Shown: one piece after another, positions 35,747-46,314 of the stretch | Layout: every line of letters starts with the position of its first letter | How positions within the stretch are numbered: the first letter of the stretch is position 1 | From: Elmis aenea | Taxonomy: Eukaryota > Arthropoda > Insecta > Coleoptera > Elmidae | Length of the DNA: 64,000 bases | Assembly (NCBI GenBank): GCA_947652605.1 | Contig: OX393577.1 | Location: 23,067,466-23,131,465, forward strand | Direction: 5' to 3' | Notes under the pieces: model-generated | Databases searched by the model: none | The model's input: only the letters and a program-made list of their open reading frames with translations | What the model was told of the DNA's origin: nothing | Program-made: the position numbers and the translations under genes

Positions 35747-37368
35747 ATGAATACGTTTGTAGCAACATGTTCTGCACCTGTAAATATTGCAGTTATCAAA
35801 TATTGTAAGTAATTATCGGTCTTTTTTAATAATCTTAACCTAATAAAATTACTTGTGATACAGGGGGAAAAAGGAATGAAGAATTAATTTTACCCTTAAA
35901 TGATTCAATCAGCAGCACCCTAAGTCTAGAAAATGTAAGCAATTTAAATTATTTTGTACAGCTACTGACATATTAATTCTAGATGTGTGCCAAAACTACA
36001 GTTATGGCGAGTCCTAGTTTCACACATAATAAATTATGGTTAAATGGCAAAGAAGAGCTATTTGATGATAATATCAGGCTTTTTAACTGTCTGAAAGAAG
36101 GTGAGTTTAAAGTTGTGTACAAAGGTCGAAGATCACTAGTTGTTTGTGTTAAAATATTATTACAAAAACTACATTTGAATATGTAAATAAATCTAAATTT
36201 TGTGTTGTAGTTAAACAACGAGCATGTGTTGACAATCCTGAAATCCTAAACTGGAAGGTGCATGTGTGTTCTGAAAATAATTTCCCAACTGCAGCGGGTT
36301 TGGCTTCCTCGGCAGCAGGATATGCTTGTCTTGTATCAGCGCTAGCTAAATTGTATGGAGTACAAGGCGACATATCGGCCATAGCCAGAAGAGGATCTGG
36401 AAGTGCTTGCCGAAGTGTGTTAGGAGGCTGGGTAATTATTATATGATAATTATTAGTTGTTCATAGGTAGTGTGCTATTTGTTTTTGTTAGGTCCAATGG
36501 CACAAAGGAAATTTAAATGATGGTGCCGATTCTATAGCAACGCAAATAGCACCGGCAACACATTGGCCTGATATGAGAATACTTATTCTCGTTGTGAATG
36601 ACAGCAAAAAAAAATATAGTTCGACATCGGGCATGAAACTCAGCGTGGTAACTTCACCGTTCTTAAAACATCGTATCGAAACAATTGTACCATACAGGGT
36701 TAAACAAATGACAAAAGCCATACTGAAAAAGGATTTTGAAACGTTTGCCGAGTTAACTATGAAAGATTCAAATCAGTTTCACTCTGTGTGTTTGGACACG
36801 TTTCCACCATGCGTTTACATGAACGACATATCACATGCTATTGTTGAATTAGTTCATGTTTATAATGAATTCAGGGGAGGAAATAAGGTAATTTTTACTT
36901 CATTTAGGAGTACACAAATATGTTCACCATTTAACTCTTGGTGCATTGACCAGATATTTGAATTTGTAAATAAAACTCTTTGTAGGTTGCATACACATTT
37001 GATGCAGGCCCGAACGCATGTCTTTATATGCTCGAATCTGAAGTGCCGAAAATATTTGGGCTCATTAACGAAATCTTCCCAGCAGACGTCGATAAAACAG
37101 AATATGTTAGAGGACACGCGATTGATCCTACACCATTAAATGAGGTATTATATACATTCATGAAGTCTTAATTCAGTGGTAATTGTTGCTATTTCAGGAA
37201 CTTAAAGGGTGTATTGTGAAGCTACAAAAGAAGGAACCCGGTGCCCTAAAATATGTCATTTATACTAAAGTAGGTGACGGACCAATTGTTTTGAATAATC
37301 CATCGGAACATCTCCTGAGCGAAATCGGATTACCTAAGAGTATAACCAGTAGTGGGATTCAAGTTTGA
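35747..37368 (+). CDS. MVD: Diphosphomevalonate decarboxylase
   Basis: Exons 35747-35804, 35864-35934, 35983-36100, 36211-36431, 36492-36887, 36986-37144 and 37198-37368 join to 397 codons plus stop, close to the usual ~400. It is the last step of the mevalonate route: ATP-dependent decarboxylation of mevalonate diphosphate to isopentenyl diphosphate, expected in the cytosol. Seen: N-terminal [21 protein letters not shown], the GHMP-kinase ATP loop [15 protein letters not shown] (about residue 107 on), [35 protein letters not shown] and the C-terminal [10 protein letters not shown] with IYTKVGDGP. In insects the pathway feeds juvenile hormone and prenylation rather than sterols. Introns are mostly short. 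An AATAAA at 37875-37880 probably ends the transcript, placing a palindrome (37581-37837) in its 3' UTR. Confidence 0.96.
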
Positions 37369-37580
37369 TAAATGGACAAATCCAGTGGCGTAGCGAATGG
37401 GTGAAGGATTGATAGGGGCATATCTTATAAATCACATTATATATCACAAGTATGAAAGAGACTAATGGCTGATGAGCAAAACAATTGAATGACCGTACAG
37501 GCGTACATATATCCATGATGATGTAATTCCGAAAGTCGGCTGTAGACGGAGTTCAAAGTCGAGATTGATATTATGGCATA

Positions 37581-37837
37581 ATATCGCACACCCAGTTCAA
37601 TACCGCCGTAACTGCAAAAATCTTTGTCTACGAAATATGGTGGTATTGCATTGCTAAACATGTTAACTATGGAGTGATATAAAGCCACATGTAGTAAAAA
37701 TATAAAAAATAGAAGGTTAACGTTGTATGGCTTTATAGTATAACTCTATAGTTAAAATGTTTAGCAGTGCAATGCCGCTGTATTTCGAAGACGAAGACTT
37801 TTGCAGTTACGGCGGTATTGAATTGGGTGTGCGATAT
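37581..37837. repeat. 257-bp palindrome in the probable MVD 3' UTR
   Basis: The outer arms are ATATCGCACACCCA at the left and TGGGTGTGCGATAT at the right. Complementarity continues through CAATACCGCCGTAACTGCAA and its counterpart TTGCAGTTACGGCGGTATTG, and on towards a loop near 37700. It is probably a foldback element. Just upstream, CAGTGGCGTAGCGAATGGG (37384) looks like an isolated end of the hAT family seen at 39794. Confidence 0.75.
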
Positions 37838-37874
37838 GTTTTTACCATGACTTTTCAATGTTTTTATTTTTGTA

Positions 37875-37880
37875 AATAAA
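37875..37880 (+). promoter_or_regulatory. Poly(A) signal AATAAA, MVD
   Basis: First canonical AATAAA on the plus strand well downstream of the MVD stop, about 120 bp from the opposing signal of the ATP synthase epsilon gene, as expected for tail-to-tail genes. Confidence 0.5.
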
Positions 37881-37997
37881 TGCAAATGAATATTATCAGA
37901 TTTTTTATCCAAGCACACCCATTTTTTTTTCATACATACAACAAATTAGCCTATTAACATTACTTTTAACTAAAACAATTTTTAAAATTTAAATAGT

Positions 37998-38003
37998 TTT
38001 ATT
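37998..38003 (-). promoter_or_regulatory. Poly(A) signal AATAAA, ATP synthase epsilon
   Basis: TTTATT on the plus strand reads AATAAA on the minus strand, about 70 bp past the stop of the preferred last exon. It supports that exon over the alternative at 39259. Confidence 0.6.
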
Positions 38004-38073
38004 AATAGGTGTACATCACATTATTTATATTCATTTTAACTACATGTGTATTGCGATTAATGTACTGTACATT

Positions 38074-39639
38074 TTACGATGTTGACTCTGCTACTACTTC
38101 TGCAAAACGAGAAAAACAAAATGTTATCGTTAGTTTTAATGAGACAATTATTTTAAAATCGGGGCAATTTAAAACAAAATATTGGTGAGATTATTTCTAC
38201 TTTGTTAATGATCTGGGTTAAATTAGATGTTAATGTGTACGCTGGGTTATTTGGCCTAGCTCGCATGCAAACAGTCGGTGTAAAAAACAAAGCTATTCAA
38301 TTAAAATTTGTAAATAATCCGATGCAAAAAGATCAATTCTTCATCCTCCATTTTTTTAAAGTCAAATTAAACATCGAAATTATTAAAATTGGCACACTTA
38401 ATAGCAACTCATATTCAATCACACAAAAATTATTTTATGTATTTAATAGGCATAACAAACCACACTTCAAAAAAATACCTTACAATTAAATAAATGAAGT
38501 GGTGCACATCAATCTGTGGCATCTATAAAAAAATAGGTGTAATTAATCCTCATTCATACCAACAATTTAAACAAATTAATTCTACTCTTTTAAACGACAG
38601 AACCCTATTCGGCTTAAAAATTATGAATGTCTGCCTTCTCCTAAAAAGATTCCATCGACATCATTGCATTGAAGAGGTGTATTTACATGTCTTTCGAGAT
38701 GATAAAAAAAAGATAATCAGCTATTATTTTTTGGCATGATGTATCTATATATATAAAAATGAATGTATGTATGTTTGTATGGATGTTTGTCCTTTATGCA
38801 TTCCTATACCATTCATCCGATCCTGACCAAATTTGGCACAGACAATCTATAGGACCATGGAAAGAACATAGGCTATATGAGAATTCCAAAAAAATCGTCC
38901 GGAAAAGATATTGAGGAAAACGTGCCAAAATCTTACACACAACATTTAAATCGGGTCGTCTGGAGCGAGAATTTCGTCAAAATTTGACAATCTGTCAATT
39001 CGACGTAACGTTTAAACGCTCGAACCTTCTACGCGCAAGCCGGGATCTAGCGGTGAAGGAGCCCCGAAGGGGCTCTGGAATCGCTAGTTAGGTTATAAAA
39101 ACTAAAAATACAGTTTATATTTTTTGTACACTTTCTGTTATATAACCCTTTTTATAATCGATATTAATCAGAACATTTCTTAAAACAATGATAACATTTC
39201 GATACAGATCCTTATCATATGGGTCCCAGTTAACCAACATCCATCATTATTGAATTGTTTAATGTATTTTATATTTTCCGACATCTAATTCATAATGGTG
39301 GATGTGTAATGAATATAAAATATTAATCCTTAAAAAATTATATTTAATATACGTACTCTCTGGTTTGCCCCCAATCCAACGGGTAAATTTTATGTTAGAA
39401 ACGTTTCTCTTCACAGCTTCCGCTTGTACATCAGGTTTCATCGCCATTCGCAATACCCTTGCCGCGATGCTGGAATAATTGATGTAACTGCAACAGTCAT
39501 TTGTTTAAAAACACCATCACTTGTTTTTCAGAACAATTTTGGAAAAATCGATTACATAACCTTAGTTTATTGGCCGATTGTTTTACTATTAACTTTTGCA
39601 ATTAACTTACTTTAAACCAGCTGCTCTCCAAGCACTCAT
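38074..39639 (-). CDS. Mitochondrial ATP synthase subunit epsilon
   Basis: Minus-strand exons 39611-39639, 39357-39487 and 38074-38099 give 61 residues: MSAWRAAGLNYINYSSIAAR, then VLRMAMKPDVQAEAVKRN, VSNIKFTRWIGGKPE and the tail KVVAESTS. The N-terminal AWRAAG..YI.YS.IAAR and C-terminal KFT.W..GKP match the F1 epsilon subunit (Drosophila stunted, also 61 aa), part of the central stalk of mitochondrial ATP synthase. The last exon is the uncertain part. The 26-nt exon at 38074-38099 has a strong acceptor (TTTCTCGTTTTGCAG) and an AATAAA about 70 bp past its stop. A rival at 39259-39284 would end NVGKYKIH after a short intron, also at 61 residues. The preferred 1.26-kb intron contains a Helitron-like element. 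Confidence 0.87.
38744..39087 (+). mobile_element. Helitron-like non-autonomous element
   Basis: Starts TCTATATATATAAAAATGAA after an A and ends CTAG followed by T, as expected for Helitrons (5' TC, 3' CTRR, insertion between A and T, no target duplication). A stable 3' hairpin GAGCCCC-GAA-GGGGCTC lies a few bases before the end, and CTAGCG...CGCTAG gives an outer stem. At 344 bp it cannot encode a Rep-helicase. It sits in an intron of the ATP synthase epsilon gene. Confidence 0.8.
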
Positions 39640-40369
39640 TGTTTATAAATATTACTAGAAATTTTTATATGAATTAACGAAAATTTGATGTTAAGTATTT
39701 GGGGTGCTGTGAATTACATCAGAGGGTGTGTTCAGTACACAGAACAGTTCAGTAGAATTGTACGTTTTATATGAACGTATTTAAATACTTTCTCAGTGGC
39801 GTAGGCAGGATGTGTTCATATGTAAGGTGACCAGAATTTTGGAATATTTGAGGACATTTAGTAAAAAAGCGATTATTCGAAAAAGCTACATTTATTTTTT
39901 GTCGGTAATCACAGACGTATAGCTATGAACAAATAAATAAAAAGAAAATATAGGTTTTATATAAAACATAAATCATTTATGTAAGGCATTTATTAAAAAC
40001 GTTTCTCTTTAGGCACAAATAATTAAAACAAAAAATATTGATAACACTTGTAATATGTATAGGCAGGGGCGGCTCTTTAGGAGCCGGGTCCCTACTGTAT
40101 TTGTGAAGCTAGCAAAATAATTATAATTTAAAACATTATTTTATAATAACTATATTTTGATTTATTTCCAACACGCTTTATTCTTCTATTTAAAAAATTA
40201 CTGTAGTATTTTGTGGCAATATCGTATAACGTGACTTAGAACGCACTTTCGGGCCATTATACGTGTACAAAATAATATTAATAAACCACTTATCATTTAT
40301 TTGATCTATTATTTTGTTTCCCAGCTAATAGACTATTGCTTATAACATGCATTATAATTCAAAAATAAT

Positions 40370-40684
40370 TGTTGTTTTGAATGTTATATACTTTTTTGTT
40401 TTAATGTAAATATCTTTGTAATAACAAATTTATATTGATAAATGCATTAAAAAACTGTATTTTACTCTTTATTTTAATATTGTGCAATCAGACTATTTTG
40501 TTTTTAAATTATTTTCGGACCACTTTAAAAAAAATATGTTTCTTAAGTGATTCTACAAATTTTGATGTAAGTATATTTTACCAATATTTACAAAAACAAT
40601 ATCTAAAATCGTGTGCTAACATGGGCGTCCAAAATGTTTAAGTTCCTGTCGGCCAGTTGAGCGTCGCCCAGTTGACCGTGTCCG
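40370..40684. repeat. Partial copy of the GGGCGAC-repeat element
   Basis: It matches the right part of the element at 54025-54960, sharing TATTGTGCAATC, AAATTATTTTCGG, TACCAATATTTACAAAAACA and the end CGCCCAGTTGACCGTGTCCG. The left half is missing, so it is a truncated relic. Confidence 0.75.
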
Positions 40685-40711
40685 TATAATATCGGTTTAA
40701 TGATGGAAGTG

Positions 40712-41008
40712 TATATGTAGTAGGCATAATGTGAAATCCGGCATTTTATAAAACGCCTAGGCATTTTATAAAAAGCCGGCAAAACGAGCAAATTATGACT
40801 TTTTCTTAGACCCATACATTTGTGTTCATACAAAAAAAAAGCTTTAACCAACCTTTAACCTGACCCTCATTCATTTGGTCAGTAGTAGAGGGTCAGGTTA
40901 AAGGTTGGTTAAAGTTTTTTTAAAAATAAATAATAAAAATGAAGCTAATAGTTTTGTGCCTAGGCGTTTTATAAAATGCCGGATTTCACATTATGCCTAC
41001 GACATATA
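40712..41008. mobile_element. MITE with ~50-bp near-perfect inverted repeats
   Basis: The left arm contains GTAGGCATAATGTGAAATCC, then GGCATTTTATAAAACGCCTA. The right arm is its exact inverse over about 43 bp and nearly so over the adjoining TATATGT. A second inverted pair in the middle (AACCTGACCCTC and GAGGGTCAGGTT) surrounds the centre. No target duplication is clear beyond AT-rich flanks. Confidence 0.8.
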
Positions 41009-42701
41009 TAAAGCTAAATAATTCCTTAAATAAGTCTTCAAATTAAAAACCTATATAAATTGGTTAGATCTGGTACTTTTGGTTTGCCTACCAGCCGCTA
41101 TTGTTGTATTCTATTACCTTAATTTTTACAACTTATTTAAAAAAAAGCTTTAACCAACCTTTAACCTGACCCTCTTTTATTGATTAAATGAATGACGGTC
41201 AGGTTTAAGGTCGGTTAGTTTTTTTTTTTCTTTCAAGAAAACAAACTATTTGTGATCCAATGTAATAATGAGTTTTATAATTTAATAATTTGGGACCGCC
41301 GTTACCAGGTATGCCCACATTTCTTAGTTTTTTAATGTTTACCTAGACCCGGTCCGTTGTTAGTTAGTTAGTTAGAAAAACTCTGCAAATATCGGTACGC
41401 GATTTAAAAAAGTTGGGAACTCATAACTTGAGGGTGCAGATCATATTTTCAGTACTACGCATGTCTGGCGGCAAACTACTCAACATGTTTTTTTTTTCAT
41501 AAATACATGTAATGTTGAACCTAAAATATGCATATAACTTTGTAGTCAATAATATAAATAATTCACTGATTAATGTTAAATAAAATCATTATTTTATTTG
41601 TAGCAAAAATTCTATTTCGGCAGGCCTCTGTTCTAAAACCACTTCTTTAATAACTCATTCGTTATCTAAACATTTAGATTTTTATTCAAGATAAAGCATA
41701 TTTACTACTATTTTAATTTATTAACAAATAATCTCATTGCTGATATTTGAAAAATGTTGTAACCGGAATATTCTTTGACTAATTTTAATTTGTTCTAAAA
41801 AAGACTTTGTTTGACGCTTTTGATATCATCCGAGAAACACTAAGAAAATATAAAATAATGGTCAATATTTGTGTTGTAGTAGCGTCTAAATAATTTTCAG
41901 TATTGTATTTACGTTTACATTCATTCGTACACACAATACATATTAGCATACTTAAGGAAGATCTGAAATGTACCTTTAAATAAAAAGAGCGAACGTTTAA
42001 GAGTTAATTTTACATTTCTTCTGCTGTATTTGTGTATCCTCCATTTAATCCAATTTAATTATTATGACTTCTGGGTAAAAAATTCAAACTTTTTAAAAAA
42101 CCTTGCGTACGCCACTGTTGTGTGCTTTATTTATTACTTTCTGAACGCAACCTAACTGTCCACAAAATACGCATTTGAATCCACAAACTATTAAATTTTA
42201 TTGCAATTGCTAATAAATTGTAAATTTTTATTTATTATTTCTTTGCCTTGTTTATTATGTTTTTTTGGTAAATATTAATCTTGGCACAAAATACAAATTT
42301 AAAAGTAATGTTTGTTTATTTTTAATGAACGCGCAAATTAAACCGCGGAAAATTTCATAGTAAAGAATATTAAAGAAAACTTAAGTTACTGCATCAGTGA
42401 TGTAATTGATATTATGATTTATCTAGTAACGTGACGAACTTGTGGTTTTCCACTGAAAAAAAAATTTGCTAGGCTTATTTTCCAAACAGTACTATAAATG
42501 ACCTTGATTGTTATAAATATAGTAGAGTAATAATTAGTTGATTGCTTCCGAGTAGCGTATTTTAAACAATTGGAAGTGATATGCTTAAGATAACTAATTA
42601 AACACCACTACGATTAGCGACGTACCTCCAAACACCAGTATAAATCCGCTTTTCGGCGAAGAGTTCGTCTTTTGTTCCTCGGCTGAAACGAAAAATAAAA
42701 A

Positions 42702-45700
42702 ATGAAGTTCGCTGAACATTTATCAGCACATATTACGCCAGAATGGAGAAAACAATATATAAATTACGAGGTAATCCAAAATTAAAAAATATTAATGGCT
42801 CAATTGTTATTAAGTTATATTTTATAACAGTCGATAGACACTTGGCAGTTTTTTTTATGTTGTTACAAATGTACAATGTTATCAGTATAATCAACCTTTC
42901 GCTAATTGTTTTCGAATAAATAATATTACTTGCTAATTGAGGTTAATTTTTAGTGCTGCCATCTAATCATCTGCATTTTTTCTTTTGGTTGTATGTTGTT
43001 ATCACGTGACTATGGTACGCGGTAATTTAAAAGTTTAAAGGGAATCATTTTACTATAAATGAAGCTGATAAATATTTTTACTGGCAAAAAGTATAATTTA
43101 ATCAAAATTACCTTGAGCTTAATGTAAATTATGAGTTTTTTTAAAAAATAGTATTAATCTCTAAGGTGCACAATTACCAAACTAATAATTTTTAAGCCAT
43201 AAACTTAAAAAAAATTTATGATATTTAGTGATAAGGTATAATCAAACTCATCAAATTCATTAAACTTGGTGTTTTCAACACCCAAAATTGCTTTATTTTA
43301 TGCAAATGTGTTGTCATTGTACAAAATCTAATGTAATTATACACAGATCATCATTACTTTAAATTGATTGTAAATGTTATTTCTAGGAAATGAAAGCTAT
43401 GCTTTATTTAGCCGTGGAAGAAGCCCCATCGGCAGAAAGCGTAGAACCAGAAATATTAACACGTCATTTTCGTAACTTTGACGAACAATTTTTTCATTAC
43501 TGTGATAAGGAACTTAAAAAAATTAACACATTCTATTCAGAGAAGTTAGCAGAGGCTACAAGAAAATTTGCTACTTTAAATAGCGAACTAGAAACGACTT
43601 TAGGCTTAATAGGACAAAAGGGTAAATCACATTCCAAAGACTCAGAAGTCAAAAAACAAGCAGTGCCTGTTAGAAAGTTGCAAGAACTTAAACTTGCATT
43701 TAGCGAATTTTATCTTAGTCTTATATTACTGCAAAACTACCAGACGCTTAATTTCACAGGATTTAGGAAAATTTTGAAAAAACATGATAAGGTATAATAA
43801 AAAAAAAATTATTATGCAATGGAAAAGTACTGTTTGATTGTTTGTAGTTATTATCTGTGGATGTTGGGGCCAAGTGGCGATCTGAAAATGTCGAAACATC
43901 GCATTTTTATATGAATAAGTATATTGACAAGTTAATTCATGATACCGAAGGTACTGTAACGAGTCAGCTTGAAGGTGGCGATCGCCAAAGGGCTATGAAA
44001 AGACTTAGGGTACCACCATTAGGTGAACAACAGTCTCCTTGGACGACATTCAAAGTCGGCCTTTTCTCTGGTTCTTTCATAGTACTGTTTATAGCAGTTG
44101 TTTTATCAGGTATTACCATCAAAAATAATACACAATGTCATTTAGTTGTTTTTTAATTGCAACAATCACTTGTTTACGAAATCATGGCAAACTTTTCACA
44201 AATCTAGCCATGTCTCGGTTATTTTTTGCAACAAATATATAAAACTATATATTTTTAAAAAGCTAAAAAAAAAATGCTCTTTCAAATAAAGTAATGGCCT
44301 ACTAGGGTGTACCTTTAAAAAATATAAATTTACTTCATATCTTATAAATCAAGGTCGTTAAAAAAATTTATGTTTGTTTTAAAATTAAACTGAAATGCTT
44401 ATAAAAAACCTGTATAACATTTACTTCTATTATTACAAATAAAGAAGTTATAGTAAAATTTGAAAATGTTAAAATTTTATTTTTCCTCTGTAATACCAAT
44501 ATGGAATGTAATGTAGAAAATCTGATAACAAGGCTTGTTTATCTCAGAAAAATGACGCAAGAGACCGATATCAGATTTTCGCTTACTATTATAGTAACCG
44601 AGATACCCCGTAAAACATTCGAACGTGCTCCACCCTGTATTATCAACTTTTTTGAATCTCAGAAAATACAACAGCTTAAGAGTTTTGAGTTACAAATTTT
44701 AAATGAATTAAAAATGTAAATTTTAAGTCTCAAAATAACAATTGTTTGTCATTATATGTTTTGTTATGATTTTTATAAGAATATTTAATGAGTGTATAAT
44801 TGTATTTTCAGCAATTTTTCATGATGGTTCTAGTGAAAACTTAAAAATTGCCTTCAGGCTGTACAGGGGTCCATTGCTAATAATAGAGTTCTTATTTTTA
44901 ATCGGCGTAAATGTCTATGGATGGCGTTCTTCGGGTGTGAATCATGTACTTATATTCGAACTCGATCCAAGGAATCATCTATCAGAACAGCACCTGATGG
45001 AGATGGCCGCTATTTTCGGTGTAGTTTGGACACTCAGTTTATTAAGTTTCTTATTTAGCTCAAGTTTAAGCATTCCACCCTACGTGAATCCTTTAGCTTT
45101 AACAGTGATAATGATTGTGTTTGTTATGAATCCGATCAAAGTATTTCGATATGACGCTCGAAAATGGTTTATGAAGCTTTGTGTAAGTGATATTAGGTGA
45201 AGTTTGATAAAGGCATTATCTTAGGTGTCGTTTTTTTAGTTTCGAATGTTCGCGGCCCCGTTTTTCCATGTTGGTTTTGCTGATTTCTGGCTAGCTGATC
45301 AGTTGAACAGTTTAGTTGCCGCACTCTTGGATTTCCATTTTTTAACTTGTTTCTATGTAACTAATGGAAATAATTGGTTAGATGCTCAAAGTAGGTTTCC
45401 TTTGTCGGTGCAATATCTGTATTAATTCTGTTAATTGTTTAGATTCAAGTCAATGTATGGACCACAACTTTTTAACACGTCCCATAGTGAATTGCATACC
45501 AGCTTGGATCCGTTTTGCTCAATGTTTGAGACGTTACCGAGACTCAAAGGAAGCATTTCCACATTTAGTTAATGCCGGAAAATATTCCACTACTTTCTTT
45601 GTTGTTATTTTTAATACTATTAGGATTATGAACAAAGGTATCTTCTGTTCATGAATTTTATTTCAACTGTTTTTGAAAGTTTTATTCTAGACCAGTATCA

Positions 45701-46314
45701 AAGCCAATGGGACAATCCTTACCTCTTTTTATGGATTGGTTCATCAATTGTTAGCTCATGTTATACCTATACCTGGGATATCAAGATGGATTGGGGCCTT
45801 TTCGATAAATCCGCAGGAGAAAACCAATTTCTCCGAGAAGAAATTGTGTATTCATCTACGGTCAGTTATAATTTTATTTGTGTAAGAAAATAACTTATTT
45901 TTTAATTATTTCTAGTTTTTCTACTATTTTGCTATTGTTGAAGATTTTATATTGCGATTTGCGTGGGCTTTATCGTTCTACTTAACAGAAGTTGGTTACG
46001 TTACCGGCGATTTGATGACATCGATATTATCTCCGTTAGAAGTCTTCCGTCGTTTCGTGTGGAATTTTTTTAGATTGGAAAATGAGCATTTAAATAATTG
46101 CGGTAAGTTCCGAGCCGTACGTGATATTTCAGTTGCGCCGATAGACTCGTCCGACCATGTACAGATCATTCGAATGATGGACGAAGACGATGGGGTTTCT
46201 AACAGAGGAAAAAAGAAGAATACAAAGAAAAAGGAAGACAAGAAATGGCTGATTTTGGAAGATAAATTGAGTGCCTTTGAATTTCCAAGTCCTACCTCGA
46301 CAATACATTCTTAG
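42702..46314 (+). CDS. XPR1: XPR1-like SPX-EXS phosphate exporter
   Basis: Exons 42702-42770, 43387-43791, 43848-44109, 44812-45182, 45240-45390, 45443-45637, 45691-45860 and 45916-46314 join to 673 codons plus stop. The N-terminal SPX domain ([37 protein letters not shown], and the basic [10 protein letters not shown] near 149-158 that senses inositol pyrophosphates) is complete. Several membrane helices follow ([53 protein letters not shown]). The EXS domain shows [56 protein letters not shown] and a C-terminal [20 protein letters not shown]. The charged tail ([13 protein letters not shown]) is cytosolic. XPR1 exports inorganic phosphate across the plasma membrane; in vertebrates it is also a retrovirus receptor. 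AATAAA lies at 46457-46462. Intron 3 holds palindromic element E2. Confidence 0.95.
44142..44637. mobile_element. TA-flanked palindromic element E2, left end missing
   Basis: The right end is the inverse of CAGGGTGGAGCACGTTCGAA with the GTATCTCGGTTACT box inside it, followed by TA. The left side begins abruptly within the E1-like interior (TTTTTTAATTGCAACAATCA), so about 50 bp of left terminus is lost. It is homologous to E1 through CACTTGTTTACGAA and ATGGCAAACTTT. It lies in intron 3 of XPR1. Confidence 0.75.

Larger units (their letters stand above)
39794..42117. mobile_element. Decayed hAT-like element, mosaic interior
   Basis: The left end CAGTGGCGTAGGCAGG pairs with the inverse of CAGTGGCGTACGCAAGG at the right. 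A clean 8-bp duplication is missing at 42118; the left flank TACTTTCT reappears 17 bp further on (42135-42142), perhaps after small rearrangement. The interior contains other repeats: part of the GGGCGAC-repeat family (to 40684), a TIR element (40712-41008), a CAGGGGCGGCTC terminus near 40063 and a duplicated TTTAACCAACCTTTAACCTG word (about 40843 and 41146). No gene is read here. Confidence 0.6.

Noticed and set aside
38202..38739. Two plus-strand frames (95 and 81 codons) that could be a small gene
   Set aside because: They lie inside an intron of the minus-strand ATP synthase epsilon gene, have AT-driven composition (Ile/Lys/Asn) and no domain or homology I recognise.
39259..39284. Alternative last exon of ATP synthase epsilon (tail NVGKYKIH)
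   Set aside because: It is in frame with a usable acceptor, but the 38074-38099 exon has a stronger pyrimidine tract and a poly(A) signal right after the stop. Kept only as an alternative.
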